The translations under genes and the position numbers were made by a program. A model generated the notes under the pieces. That model ran no database searches and was not told the DNA's origin. It saw only the letters and a program-made list of their open reading frames with translations. From Pseudomonadota bacterium (GTDB taxonomy: Bacteria; Pseudomonadota; Gammaproteobacteria; Xanthomonadales; Rhodanobacteraceae), in assembly GCA_021827205.1 (NCBI GenBank), contig JAKAWV010000009.1:1-64000 (forward strand): a DNA stretch of 64,000 bases. Reading direction: 5' to 3'. Within the stretch, counting starts at the first letter, position 1, and every line of letters starts with the position of its first letter. Shown piece after piece: positions 31,222-40,812 of this stretch.

Positions 31222-33231
31222 ATGTCCAGCCTGCCGCCTGAAAAGCCGCTGCTGCCCGAACGCTGGTGGGCGCCGCTGGGTCTGCTCGCGGTGCTGCTGA
31301 TCGCGCTGTGGGCCTACTGGCCGGGCCTCAAGGGGCCGTTTCTGTTCGATGATTTCGGCACCCTGCCCGCGCTGGGCGAATTCGGCCCGGTGCATACCTG
31401 GGCCATTTTCTGGCGCTATCTCACCTCCGGCGGCGGTGATCCCACCGGGCGGCCGATCGCGTTGCTGAGTTTTCTCATCGACGCGCGCAACTGGCCGGCC
31501 GCGCCGTGGCCGTTCAAGTTCACCAACCTGCTGCTGCAACTGATCAACGGCACGCTGCTGGCGACGCTGTTGTGGAGGTTGGGTCGCGTGATCGAGCCGC
31601 AGGGTACGCGCGCGGTGCGCGCGGCGGTACTGGGCGCGGCGCTGTGGCTGCTGCATCCGCTACTGGTTTCAACCACGTTGTACGTGGTGCAGCGCGAGGC
31701 CATGCTGGCGGCGTTTTTCGTCCTGCTGGGCCTGCTGGCCTACACGCGCGGGCGGCGTCTGATGCTCGCCGGGCGCAACAAACGCGGCATCGCCTGGGCA
31801 CTGCTCGGGCTGGTGGGCTGCACGTTTCTGGCGACGTTTTCCAAGGCCAACGGCGCGCTGCTGCCGGCGCTGGCGCTGGTGCTGGAAGCGACCCTGTTCA
31901 CCCGCGCGCCGATGATCGGCACGCAACGCCGCGACTGGCGCCTGATGCTGTGGATTTTCGCGGCGCTGCCGGCGCTGCTGCTGCTGGCTTATCTGCTGTG
32001 GACCGGCGTGCAGGCCACCTTGCATCACCCCGAGGTGCGCCGCTGGACCGAGCTGCAGCGCCTGCTCACCGAGCCGCGCGCGCTGTTCGATTATCTGAAG
32101 CTGCTGTGGCTGCCGCGGCCGTTCACGACCGGGCTGTTCAACGATGCCTTCGTGGTCTCGCGCAATCTGTGGCATCCGGCGGATACGCTGCCCGCGCTGC
32201 TCGGCATCATCGCGCTGATCGTGCTCGGCTGGCGCTGGCGCATCACCCATCCGCTGCTGGCGCTGGCCATCCTGTTCTATTTCACCGGCATGGCCATGGA
32301 ATCGACCACGATTCCGCTGGAGTTGTACTTCGAACACCGCAATTACCTGCCGGCACTGCCGATGTTCTGGCCGCTGGCGTGGTGGCTCAGCGATCTGCGC
32401 CGCCTGCGCGGCTTCAAGGCCACGCTGACCCTGGCGTTGCCTGTGCTGCTGGCGCTGCTGACCCTGCAGCGCGCCACGTTGTGGGGCCACGCCGACCAGC
32501 AGGCCATGTTGTGGGCGAAAATCAATCCTGCTTCCGCGCGCGCGCAGGCTTACGCCGCGCAGTTCGAGGCCGGCAACGGCCAGCCCGCGGATGCGCAGCG
32601 GCGTCTGCTGCCGCTGCTGGCCGCGCATCCCGATCAAGTGCAACTGGCGTTCAACCTGCTCAACGTGCAGTGCCAACTGGGTGGCGTGACCGCCGCCGCC
32701 GCGCAGAGCGCGCGCACGGCGATGGCCACCATGCGCAACCCCGGCACGCTGCTGACCAGTTGGTTCGGGCGCGCGCTGGGCGTGGCGCAGGCCGCGCACT
32801 GTCCGGGTTTTGATGTGCCGCTGTTGCAAAGCCTGGTGGATGCCGGCCTGGGCAACACGCGGCTGCGCGGCAATCCGGGGCGCCAGCAGGATCTCTATTA
32901 CATCGACGGCCAGATCGCGCTGGCGCGCGGTGCCGCCGCCGCGGCGCAGGGCGATTTCGAGCGTGCGCTGGGCTTCGACGTGCGCCCCGGATTCGCCGCC
33001 GAGGCCGCCGCGCAACTGGGCTCGGCGGGTCATCCGCGCCGTGCGCTGGCGCTGCTCGATCGCTACCGGCGAGTCGCCGCGCAAGCGCCTGCGCCCGGCC
33101 TCGGCATGGGCATGATCCACGCCTGGGTGCTGCGCGAGCAGGACTACTGGCCACGCGAACTGGCGCACCTGCGCGCGGCGCTTGCAGCCGCTGCCGCACG
33201 GCCCGATGTCGATGTGCATTCAACCCAATGA
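31222..33231 (+). CDS. Polytopic membrane protein, GT-C/TMTC-like with C-terminal TPR-like region
   Basis: Multiple TM helices, GPFLFDDFGTLPALG motif, helical-repeat C-terminus; paralog of the next gene. Confidence 0.7.
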   Translation: MSSLPPEKPLLPERWWAPLGLLAVLLIALWAYWPGLKGPFLFDDFGTLPALGEFGPVHTWAIFWRYLTSGGGDPTGRPIALLSFLIDARNWPAAPWPFKFTNLLLQLINGTLLATLLWRLGRVIEPQGTRAVRAAVLGAALWLLHPLLVSTTLYVVQREAMLAAFFVLLGLLAYTRGRRLMLAGRNKRGIAWALLGLVGCTFLATFSKANGALLPALALVLEATLFTRAPMIGTQRRDWRLMLWIFAALPALLLLAYLLWTGVQATLHHPEVRRWTELQRLLTEPRALFDYLKLLWLPRPFTTGLFNDAFVVSRNLWHPADTLPALLGIIALIVLGWRWRITHPLLALAILFYFTGMAMESTTIPLELYFEHRNYLPALPMFWPLAWWLSDLRRLRGFKATLTLALPVLLALLTLQRATLWGHADQQAMLWAKINPASARAQAYAAQFEAGNGQPADAQRRLLPLLAAHPDQVQLAFNLLNVQCQLGGVTAAAAQSARTAMATMRNPGTLLTSWFGRALGVAQAAHCPGFDVPLLQSLVDAGLGNTRLRGNPGRQQDLYYIDGQIALARGAAAAAQGDFERALGFDVRPGFAAEAAAQLGSAGHPRRALALLDRYRRVAAQAPAPGLGMGMIHAWVLREQDYWPRELAHLRAALAAAAARPDVDVHSTQ

Positions 33232-33233
33232 GA

Positions 33234-33278
33234 TTCATCCCCCGCCTGCGCGGGGGCAGGCTCTGCGCGGGAATGACG
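33234..33278. repeat. REP-like dispersed repeat
   Basis: catcccccgcctgcgcgggggcaggctctgcgcgggaatgacg. Confidence 0.7.
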
Positions 33279-33393
33279 AAAGCGACACGGCCATGTGTCC
33301 GATGGCAGCGCAAGCGCTCGCGATCGGCGCGTGCCGCATGGCACACTTGAGTCCACACACGCCTGCGCGCGTACCGGTCTTCGGAGCCCCGCC

Positions 33394-35334
33394 TTGAGTT
33401 CGCACAACAGCCTGCGCCAGCGCCTGACCCCGTTCCTGTTTCCGCTGTTCATGCTGCTGACGCTGGCGGTGTACTGGCCGGGTTTGTACGGCGGCTACAC
33501 CTTCGACGACTACCCCAATATCGTCGACAACAGCGCGCTGCGTCCGGCGCATGTGGACTTCAAATCCCTGCTGGCGGCGGCGTTGTCCTCGCCATCCAGC
33601 CAGTTCAAGCGTCCGCTGTCCTCGCTGACCTTTACCGCCAATTGGCTGCTGACCGGCATGGACCCGTTCTGGTTCAAGCTGACCAACGTGCTGATCCACC
33701 TCGGCAACGGCGTGCTGCTGTTCTGGCTGACGCGGCGTCTGCTGCGCGCGGCCAGGCCCAGCATCGAACCACTGCATGAGATGTGGGTGGCGGCGCTGAT
33801 CGCCGGCGGCTGGCTGCTGCTGCCGATCAACCTCACCGCGGTGCTGTACGTGGTGCAGCGCATGGAGAGCCTAGGCAACCTGTTCGTGCTGGCCGCGTTG
33901 CTGGGTTATGTGCGCGGGCGCATGCGCATGCAGCGCGACGGACGCGGCTTCTGGGGCGCGGCGATCGCGCTGGCGGTGTTCACCGCGATCGGTTTCACCG
34001 CCAAGGAAGACGCGGCGATGGCGCCGTTCTACGCGCTGCTGATCGAATGGCTGTTGTTCCACGGCCGCAGTTTCACGGACCAGCGCCGCGATCACCGCGT
34101 GGACTGGCTATTCGTGGTCGTGCTGGTGCTGCCCGGCGTGATCGGCCTGGCCTGGCTGCTGCCCGGGATCATGGACCCGGTGACCTGGGCCACGCGCGAT
34201 TTCACCCTCAGCCAGCGCCTGATGACCGAAGCGCGCATCGTCATGGATTACATCGGCTGGATCATCGTGCCGACGCCGCACGGACTGAGCTTCTACCACG
34301 ACGACATCCACATCTCGGCCGGACTGCTCAGCCCGTGGACCACGCTGGCGTCGATGGCCGGCATCGCCGCGCTGATCGCCTTCGCGTTGGCGGTGCGCAA
34401 GCGCCTGCCGCTGCTCGCGCTGGGCATCGCGCTGTTTTTCGGCGCGCAGTTGATGACCGGCACGGTGATTCCGCTGGAACTGGTGTTCGAGCAGCGCAAC
34501 TACTTCGCCAGCTTCGCCGTGCTGCTGGCCATCGTGCCGCTGCTGGCCGCGCGCGGTGCGCCGCTGCCGCTGGCGCGCGGCGCCCTGCTGGGCGCGCTGT
34601 TCGCGCTGTGGATCGGCATGACCGCGCTCACATCCTGGGCCTGGGGCAATCCGCTGCGCCTCGCGCAACAACTGGTGCTGCGCGCGCCGGATTCACCGCG
34701 CGCCCAGTACGAACTGGGCCGCACCTACATCGTGATGTCCAACTACAACCCCGACTCGCCCTACACGCCGCTGGCCTACGCGCCGCTGGAACGCGCCATG
34801 CGCCTGCCGGATTCGTCGATCCTGCCCGAGCAGGCGCTGATCTTTTTCAACGCGCGCCTGCACCGCCCGATCCGGCAGGAATGGTGGACGCGCATGATCA
34901 CGCATCTTACCGATCACACCCCCGGCGTGCAGGAGGAAAGCTCGCTGCAGGCGCTTACGACGTGCGCGCGCCAGAGCCTGTGCGACCTACCCAAACATGA
35001 GATGGTGGCCGCGTTCAACGCCGCGCTCAACCACCACCGCCAGTCCGGGCGCATCTTGGAGGTTTATGGCGATTACACCCTCAACGTGTTGCGCGACACG
35101 CCCGCAGCACTGGCGTTGTTCCGGCGCGCGGTGCGGGTATCGCCCGGCGAACCGATTTACCGCGTGACCCTGGTGCGTCTGCTGGCCGTCACCGGACACC
35201 TCGATGCCGCGCGCAGCGAGTTCGGCAAGATTCGCTCCGATCAGCGCCTGATGCTCGGCCCCAGCACCGTGCACCAGCTCGAACGCTGCCTGGCGCCGGA
35301 ACAAAACGGCGCGGGCTGCGCCAATGCCAACTGA
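33394..35334 (+). CDS. Polytopic membrane protein, GT-C/TMTC-like with C-terminal TPR-like region (paralog)
   Basis: YGGYTFDDYPNIVDNSAL motif and TM pattern as in 31222-33231. Start uncertain (TTG at 33394 or ATG at 33295). Confidence 0.7.
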   Translation: MSSHNSLRQRLTPFLFPLFMLLTLAVYWPGLYGGYTFDDYPNIVDNSALRPAHVDFKSLLAAALSSPSSQFKRPLSSLTFTANWLLTGMDPFWFKLTNVLIHLGNGVLLFWLTRRLLRAARPSIEPLHEMWVAALIAGGWLLLPINLTAVLYVVQRMESLGNLFVLAALLGYVRGRMRMQRDGRGFWGAAIALAVFTAIGFTAKEDAAMAPFYALLIEWLLFHGRSFTDQRRDHRVDWLFVVVLVLPGVIGLAWLLPGIMDPVTWATRDFTLSQRLMTEARIVMDYIGWIIVPTPHGLSFYHDDIHISAGLLSPWTTLASMAGIAALIAFALAVRKRLPLLALGIALFFGAQLMTGTVIPLELVFEQRNYFASFAVLLAIVPLLAARGAPLPLARGALLGALFALWIGMTALTSWAWGNPLRLAQQLVLRAPDSPRAQYELGRTYIVMSNYNPDSPYTPLAYAPLERAMRLPDSSILPEQALIFFNARLHRPIRQEWWTRMITHLTDHTPGVQEESSLQALTTCARQSLCDLPKHEMVAAFNAALNHHRQSGRILEVYGDYTLNVLRDTPAALALFRRAVRVSPGEPIYRVTLVRLLAVTGHLDAARSEFGKIRSDQRLMLGPSTVHQLERCLAPEQNGAGCANAN

Positions 35335-36493
35335 GGCAAACCGCGTGACGGAGACCAGCGCTGCCACGCGGCGACTCTCCGTCCTGATGGTTGCCACCTC
35401 CTATCCCGCGAACCTCGGCGACTGGCGCGGGTTGTTCATCCGCCATCTGGCCGACGCGCTGGGGCGGCGCCGTGATCTGCGCGTGGCTTTGTGGGCACCA
35501 CCGGGCGAGCGCACTGCCGCGGTGACCGATGCCGCCACGCCGGATGAATCGCGCTGGCTGGGCGATTTGATGCAGTCCGGGGGCATTGCCCATGTCCTGC
35601 GCAGCAACCGTCTGCGCGGTGGCTGGCTGGCGCTGAGGCTGCTGCGGCATTTGCGCCGGGCCTGCAAACGCCACGCCGGACAACTCGACCTGCTGCACTG
35701 CAACTGGCTGCAGACCATGCTGCCGGCACCGCGCAAGCTGCCGGTGCTGGTCACGGTACTGGGCACCGACATGCAGTTGCTCAAGCTGCCGCTGATGCCC
35801 GCCTTGCTGCGCTGGGCCATGCGCGCGAGACCGGTTGCCATCTGCCCCAATGCCGACTGGATGGAGGCGCCGCTGCGCACGCTGTTCGGCAAGGTGGCGC
35901 GCGTGCAAACCGTGCCCTTCGGCATCGATGCGGCGTGGTTCAATCTGCAGCGCCGCGTCGATTTCACAGCGGCCTCGCGCTGGCTGGTGGTGTCGCGGCT
36001 GACCCGCGACAAGCTCGGCTCGCTGCTGGAATGGGGCGAGCCGCTGTTCAAGGATCAATTGCGCGAACTGCACCTGTTCGGCCCCATGCAGGAACAGATC
36101 GACCTGCCGCCCTGGGTGCGCTACCACGGCCCCGCTACTCCCGCGGAGCTTTGCGAAACCTGGTTTCCGCTGGCGCACGGCCTCATCACGCTCAGCCGTC
36201 ACAGCGAAGGCCGCCCGCAGGTGATGCTCGAGTCCATGGCCGCCGGGCTGCCCATCATCGCCTCGCAACTGCCCGCCCACGCCGATCTGATCTCGCACGA
36301 GAACACCGGCTTGCTGTGCGACAGTCCAACGACCTTCCAAGCCTGCATCGAACGGCTGGAAAACCTCGACCAGAACAAGCGCATCGGTGCCGCCGCGCGT
36401 GCCTGGGTGCGCGCAAGCATCGGTACCTGGGACGATTGCGCCACGCGCTATGTCACGCTGTATCGCAAACTCGTCGCGGAGGCGGCAAAGTGA
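35324..36493 (+). CDS. Glycosyltransferase (GT4-like)
   Basis: VATSYPANLGDWRGLFIRHLADAL and C-terminal HSEGRPQVMLESMAAGLPIIAS E-x7-E-like motif. Confidence 0.9.
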   Translation: MPTEANRVTETSAATRRLSVLMVATSYPANLGDWRGLFIRHLADALGRRRDLRVALWAPPGERTAAVTDAATPDESRWLGDLMQSGGIAHVLRSNRLRGGWLALRLLRHLRRACKRHAGQLDLLHCNWLQTMLPAPRKLPVLVTVLGTDMQLLKLPLMPALLRWAMRARPVAICPNADWMEAPLRTLFGKVARVQTVPFGIDAAWFNLQRRVDFTAASRWLVVSRLTRDKLGSLLEWGEPLFKDQLRELHLFGPMQEQIDLPPWVRYHGPATPAELCETWFPLAHGLITLSRHSEGRPQVMLESMAAGLPIIASQLPAHADLISHENTGLLCDSPTTFQACIERLENLDQNKRIGAAARAWVRASIGTWDDCATRYVTLYRKLVAEAAK

Positions 36494-37401
36494 TGCGCAA
36501 AGTGCTCGTGGTGGGTGCGGCGGGGTTCATCGGCCAGCATCTGGTGCGCGCGCTCGCGGCTGGCGGAGTGAGCGTGATCGCGCAGGTTCACCAGCGGCAG
36601 GGCGACTTCGGTCCCGGCGTGCAAACCGTCATCGCCGACACTGCCGCGGAGACGCTGCTGCAGGGCTGCGATGCGGTGGCGTGGTTGGCGTCCGGCACCA
36701 CGCCAGCGGGCTCGGCGTCCGACCCGCTGCTGGAACTGCGCAGCAACCTCGCTCCCCTGCTCAAGCTGTTGCATACCCTGCAATCGCGGCCCGATTGCCA
36801 TCTGCTGTATGTGTCCTCCGGCGGCACGCTGTATGGCGATGTGGATCGACCGGCATCGGAGTCGCTGGCCGCGCACCCGCGCTCGTACTACGCCGCGGGC
36901 AAGGCGGCAGCGGAGCATTTCATCGAAGCCTGGTGCCAGCAACATTCCGGCACCGCCACGGTGCTGCGCCCGTCCAACGTATACGGGCCGGGGCAAACGC
37001 TGCACGGCGGCTTCGGCGTCATTCCGGCGGCGATGGCCTGTCTGCGTGACGGCAAACCCATGACCCTGTGGGGCGATGGCGAAAGCTTGCGCGACTATCT
37101 CTACATCGACGACTTCATCGCCGCCTGCATGGCTGTGCTGCAGCGGCCGTCACCCCAAGGCCTGCGCGTGTTCAACGTCTGCAGCGGGCAGGCCACCAGC
37201 CTCCGGCAGTTGCTCGCGCTCATCGAACAAGTCGCCGGTCGCACCCTGCAGCGCGACCAGCGCCCGGCGCGCGCGGTGGATCTGCGCCGCGTACTGCTCG
37301 ATGGCACACGCATCCGGGAGGCACTGGGCTGGGCGCCGCGCACCAGCCTGCATGATGGTTTGCAACGCACCTGGCGATGGCTCAACGCGGCCCAGCCTTG
37401 A
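36493..37401 (+). CDS. NAD-dependent epimerase/dehydratase
   Basis: VVGAAGFIGQHLVRAL, YYAAGKAAAEHF, RPSNVYGPGQ, DGESLRDYLYIDDF; start overlaps the upstream stop. Confidence 0.92.
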   Translation: MRKVLVVGAAGFIGQHLVRALAAGGVSVIAQVHQRQGDFGPGVQTVIADTAAETLLQGCDAVAWLASGTTPAGSASDPLLELRSNLAPLLKLLHTLQSRPDCHLLYVSSGGTLYGDVDRPASESLAAHPRSYYAAGKAAAEHFIEAWCQQHSGTATVLRPSNVYGPGQTLHGGFGVIPAAMACLRDGKPMTLWGDGESLRDYLYIDDFIAACMAVLQRPSPQGLRVFNVCSGQATSLRQLLALIEQVAGRTLQRDQRPARAVDLRRVLLDGTRIREALGWAPRTSLHDGLQRTWRWLNAAQP

Positions 37402-38420
37402 ACCCCGACCTGCCGCCGCGCATTTCCGTGTGCATCGCCAACTACAACGGCGTGAACGTGCTTGGCGATTGCATCGATTCGGTGCTGGCGCAAACGACGG
37501 ATGCGCCCGTCGAAATCATCGTGCACGACGACGCCTCCACCGATGGCTCGCTGCAACTGCTGCACGAGCGTTATCCGCAAGTCGCGCTCATCGCCAGCAG
37601 TGCCAACGTCGGCTTCTGTATCGCCAACAACCGCATGGTGGCGCAGGCGCAAGGCGAGTTCGTGCTGCTGCTCAACAACGACGCCGCGCTCGCGCCCGAC
37701 GCACTCGCCACCCTGCTGCGCGAAGCCGGTCAGCAGCAACCGCAAGGCATTCTCGCCCTGCCCCAGTACGACTGGGAAAGCAGCGCACTGGTCGATCGCG
37801 GCTGCCTGCTCGATCCGTTCTACAACCCCGTGCCCAACACCGACCCGCAGCGGCGTGACGTGGCCATGGTCATCGGCGCCTGCCTGTGGATACCGCGCGT
37901 CCTGTGGCACGAACTCGGCGGTTTTCCCGAGTGGTTCGAGTCCATCGGCGAAGACCTGTACCTGTGCTGCCGCGCGCGATTGGCGGGCTACCCGGTGCAA
38001 GTGCCCGCCGCCAGCGGCTACCGCCATCGCCAGGGCGCCAGTTTCGGCGGCAACCGCGCCGATGCTCGCGGGCTATCCACCACGTATCGCCGCCGTCGCC
38101 TGAGCGAGCGCAACAAGACCTTCGCCATGGCCATCTGTACGCCCGGCGCGGCACTCTGGCTGCTGCTGCCGCTGCACTTGCTCGCACTCACCCTGGAGGG
38201 CTTCGTGCTCAGCCTGCTGCGCCGCGATGCACGCCTGTGGCGCGAGGTCTATGCGGGTGTATGGCGGGCTTCGTGGGCGCAGCGAAAGCAACTCCACACG
38301 CAGCGCCACGCCGTTCAGTCGGCGCCGCATCCATTGCCCCGCCGCTATTTCAGCGGTTTTGTCCTACGCCTGCGCAAGCTCGACATGCTGCTGCGCCACG
38401 GTGCGCCGGACATCCGCTGA
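37377..38420 (+). CDS. Glycosyltransferase family 2
   Basis: ISVCIANYNGVNVLGDCIDSVLAQ, HDDASTDGS, LLNNDAAL. Confidence 0.92.
   Translation: MAQRGPALNPDLPPRISVCIANYNGVNVLGDCIDSVLAQTTDAPVEIIVHDDASTDGSLQLLHERYPQVALIASSANVGFCIANNRMVAQAQGEFVLLLNNDAALAPDALATLLREAGQQQPQGILALPQYDWESSALVDRGCLLDPFYNPVPNTDPQRRDVAMVIGACLWIPRVLWHELGGFPEWFESIGEDLYLCCRARLAGYPVQVPAASGYRHRQGASFGGNRADARGLSTTYRRRRLSERNKTFAMAICTPGAALWLLLPLHLLALTLEGFVLSLLRRDARLWREVYAGVWRASWAQRKQLHTQRHAVQSAPHPLPRRYFSGFVLRLRKLDMLLRHGAPDIR
38367..38420. repeat. Direct repeat copy A (3' end of GT2 gene)
   Basis: 54 bp, about 50/54 identical by eye to 39254-39307, both ending in ATCCGCTGA. Confidence 0.9.
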
Positions 38421-38427
38421 TGCAGCC

Positions 38428-38862
38428 TCACTCGTCCATGGTTTGCAAAAACGCGGCGGGCGTCAAAATGGGCACACCGTGCCAGGGGTGCAAGACGAGC
38501 AGATCGGCATCGCTGGTCATCAAGGCCACGGCCTGACACGCCAGCGCAAGTGCCAGAAACTTGGCATCCTTGGCGTCTCGACACGCGCCAGAAGCGGTCT
38601 GCTCGCTCGCTGCATCAACTTCTACAAGGCGCGAGTGCCTTGAGATCAAAGCCAAAAAATCCAGCCGGGCTTGCAAAGGCGCGTAGTTGTCGAACTTGGG
38701 GCGCTGCAAAACCTCGCGCAGCTCCTCCAAGGTGGCAACGCAAGCACAAAGTTCGTAGCTGCTGAGCGCAGTCAGCAGCGCCTGCCGCGGCAGCGAGTCA
38801 GGGCGCAGGAGGGCGCCAATCAGTGTGCTGGTATCGATGACGACCCGTTGCCGGTCGCTCAC
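38428..38862 (-). CDS. PIN-domain toxin (VapC/COG1569-like)
   Basis: VVIDTSTLIGALL, ELREVL, DAKDAKFLALAL, TSDADLL. Confidence 0.88.
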   Translation of the reverse strand: MSDRQRVVIDTSTLIGALLRPDSLPRQALLTALSSYELCACVATLEELREVLQRPKFDNYAPLQARLDFLALISRHSRLVEVDAASEQTASGACRDAKDAKFLALALACQAVALMTSDADLLVLHPWHGVPILTPAAFLQTMDE

Positions 38863-39143
38863 CGCGATTTTTTGACCAGGCGCAGCACGTCTTCATCGGT
38901 CAACGACCGCGCGGCGGGTGTGATCTGGGCATCGCTCTTGGCGAATGCGGCCTCGAACTCCGCCACCGCAGCGCTGCGCTTGCGCCGCGCTACCTGCAGC
39001 GCCTGCAAATCCTGCATGTCTTGCGGCGACACGATGAACGCCGCTGCACGCCCGTGCCGGGTGATGACCACCGGCTCGCGCTGCACGGTATCCAGCAACT
39101 GCCCAAAGCGGCTCTGGGCTTCGACCGAAGTGACGGTGATCAT
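38859..39143 (-). CDS. Phd/YefM family antitoxin
   Basis: MITVTSVEAQSRFGQLLDTVQREPVVITRHGRAAAFIVSPQD; 4-nt overlap with PIN toxin. Confidence 0.88.
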   Translation of the reverse strand: MITVTSVEAQSRFGQLLDTVQREPVVITRHGRAAAFIVSPQDMQDLQALQVARRKRSAAVAEFEAAFAKSDAQITPAARSLTDEDVLRLVKKSR

Positions 39144-39253
39144 GGCAAGGCTCCCACATGAATTGGCTAATATGCTCAGTATAGCTATGTTGGGCGGTAT
39201 GGTTGCCTACACGACACGGAGGCCGCGCTGTGATCGTCATGGCATCGGCTTTC

Positions 39254-39307
39254 CGCCTGCGCAAGCTCGACATGCTGCTGCGTCACGGCACGCCGGAAAT
39301 CCGCTGA
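39254..39307. repeat. Direct repeat copy B (orphan GT 3'-end-like fragment)
   Basis: cgcctgcgcaagctcgacatgctgctgcgtcacggcacgccggaaatccgctga. Confidence 0.9.
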
Positions 39308-39393
39308 ATCCGCGGGTCGCTCAGCCTTCATCCACGGATTCTTTCAAACTGAATCCGGCCACTGCGGTTGAAACGGGGCGGTTTCGTCCATAA

Positions 39394-39411
39394 CATACAG
39401 AAATCTGTATG
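39394..39411. promoter_or_regulatory. Palindrome upstream of vapB-like gene (candidate operator)
   Basis: CATACAGA-AA-TCTGTATG, perfect 8-bp arms, 14 bp before the antitoxin ATG. Confidence 0.6.
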
Positions 39412-39425
39412 CTGCTGGCAGGCCG

Positions 39426-39671
39426 ATGAAAACCACACTCAATTTGAAAGATGCCCTGCTGACGCAGGCCAAGACGCTGGCGGCGCAGCAGCGCACCAGT
39501 CTAACGCGCTTGATCGAGGAGGGGCTGCAATTGCGTTTGCGCGAGGATCGGGCTCCGACCAAGGCCAAGGCCATCCGCATCCCGGTCTATCGCGGCAAAG
39601 GCGGGTTGACTCCGGGGCTCGACGGACTGAGCAACAAGGCCCTGCTGGATGCCGCGGACCGTGACGCCTGA
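39426..39671 (+). CDS. VapB-type antitoxin
   Basis: MKTTLNLKDALLTQAKTLAAQQRTSLTRLIEEGLQLRL ribbon-helix-helix-like; overlaps PIN gene. Confidence 0.85.
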   Translation: MKTTLNLKDALLTQAKTLAAQQRTSLTRLIEEGLQLRLREDRAPTKAKAIRIPVYRGKGGLTPGLDGLSNKALLDAADRDA

Positions 39672-40098
39672 CGTCAACGTGCTGGTCGCCGCCTCGCGCA
39701 GCGACCATCCGCATTACGACGTGGCCCGGTCCTGGCTCGAGCGGGCAGTCGCCAACGCCACGCATGGGGTCGTGCTGACGCTGCAACCCATGGTGATCGC
39801 AAGCTTCCTGCGGCTGGTGACGCATCCGAAAGTGTTCGTGCAACCGACCCCGATGCTTGATGCCCTGCGCTTCATCGATGCTCTGCTCGCCGCGCCCGGC
39901 GTGCAGCAGTCCACTTTGGGCGGCGAATGGCAGGCGCTGCGCAAACTGTGCGCCGACAAGACCCTCAGCGCCAACGACGTGCCCGATGCCTGGCTGGCGG
40001 CTGCCGTCGTGCATCAGGGCGAGCATCTGGTCAGCTTTGACGCCGACTTCAAACATCTATTGCCGCGCAACCAGTTCACCCGGCTTGCAGCGGCGTGA
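39649..40098 (+). CDS. PIN-domain toxin (VapC)
   Basis: TPDVNVLVAASRSDHPHYDVARSWLE, NDVPDAWLAAAVVHQGEHLVSFDADF. Confidence 0.9.
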   Translation: MPRTVTPDVNVLVAASRSDHPHYDVARSWLERAVANATHGVVLTLQPMVIASFLRLVTHPKVFVQPTPMLDALRFIDALLAAPGVQQSTLGGEWQALRKLCADKTLSANDVPDAWLAAAVVHQGEHLVSFDADFKHLLPRNQFTRLAAA

Positions 40099-40152
40099 CG
40101 CTGGCGTGATCACGCCGCTTGACAAGCGTAGCTTGTGGGCTACACTTGCCGC

Positions 40153-40446
40153 ATGCGCGTCGACGAGACAGAAACCTACCGCGAATGGATCAATGCGCTC
40201 AAGGATCGCGCGGGCAGAGCCAGAATCCAGGTTCGTGTGGACCGTTTGATCCACGGAAACCCAGGCCAACATCGCGCCCTGACAGGCGGCGTATCGGAAC
40301 TGAAAATCGACTTTGGGCCTGGATACCGCGTGTACTACACACAGCGAGGATCCCGACTCCTGCTATTGCTTGCTGGCGGAGACAAGTCAACGCAGCAGAG
40401 CGACATCGAGATGGCGATCGATTTGGCCAGGAATTTTCAGGAGTAG
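40153..40446 (+). CDS. RelE/ParE-family (HigB-like) toxin
   Basis: YREWINALKDRAGRARIQVRVDRLIHGNPGQHRALTGGVSELKIDFGPGYRVYYTQRG, LLLAGGDKSTQQSDIEMA. Confidence 0.9.
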   Translation: MRVDETETYREWINALKDRAGRARIQVRVDRLIHGNPGQHRALTGGVSELKIDFGPGYRVYYTQRGSRLLLLLAGGDKSTQQSDIEMAIDLARNFQE

Positions 40447-40452
40447 CACTTC

Positions 40453-40770
40453 ATGCCCAAGACTGTAACGAAGAAACCCATGAAAACCAGAACCATGCCC
40501 TACGATGTTGCGCAACAACTTCGCACCGCCGAAGAAATGGCCGCCTATCTCGATGCCTGGCTGAACGAGGCACCTGATGATGCCGCCGGGATTGCCCGGG
40601 CCCTTGGCGACATCGCGCGTGCAAAAGGAATGACCCAAGTCGCCAAGGATGCCGGGCTCAGTCGCGAAAGTCTGTATCGGGCACTCAGCGCCGACGGCAA
40701 TCCGAGCTTCGCGACCGTACTCAAGGTGGCACGCGCGCTGGGGGTCAAACTTCACGCCGAGGCGGCTTAG
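40453..40770 (+). CDS. Addiction-module antidote (HigA-like HTH)
   Basis: HTH GMTQVAKDAGLSRESLYRALSADGNPSFATVLKVARALGVKL; directly after toxin. Confidence 0.9.
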   Translation: MPKTVTKKPMKTRTMPYDVAQQLRTAEEMAAYLDAWLNEAPDDAAGIARALGDIARAKGMTQVAKDAGLSRESLYRALSADGNPSFATVLKVARALGVKLHAEAA

Positions 40771-40812
40771 GCCGAGCGGCCACTGCGGTTGTTGCTGTAG
40801 ATCGAGCTGGCC

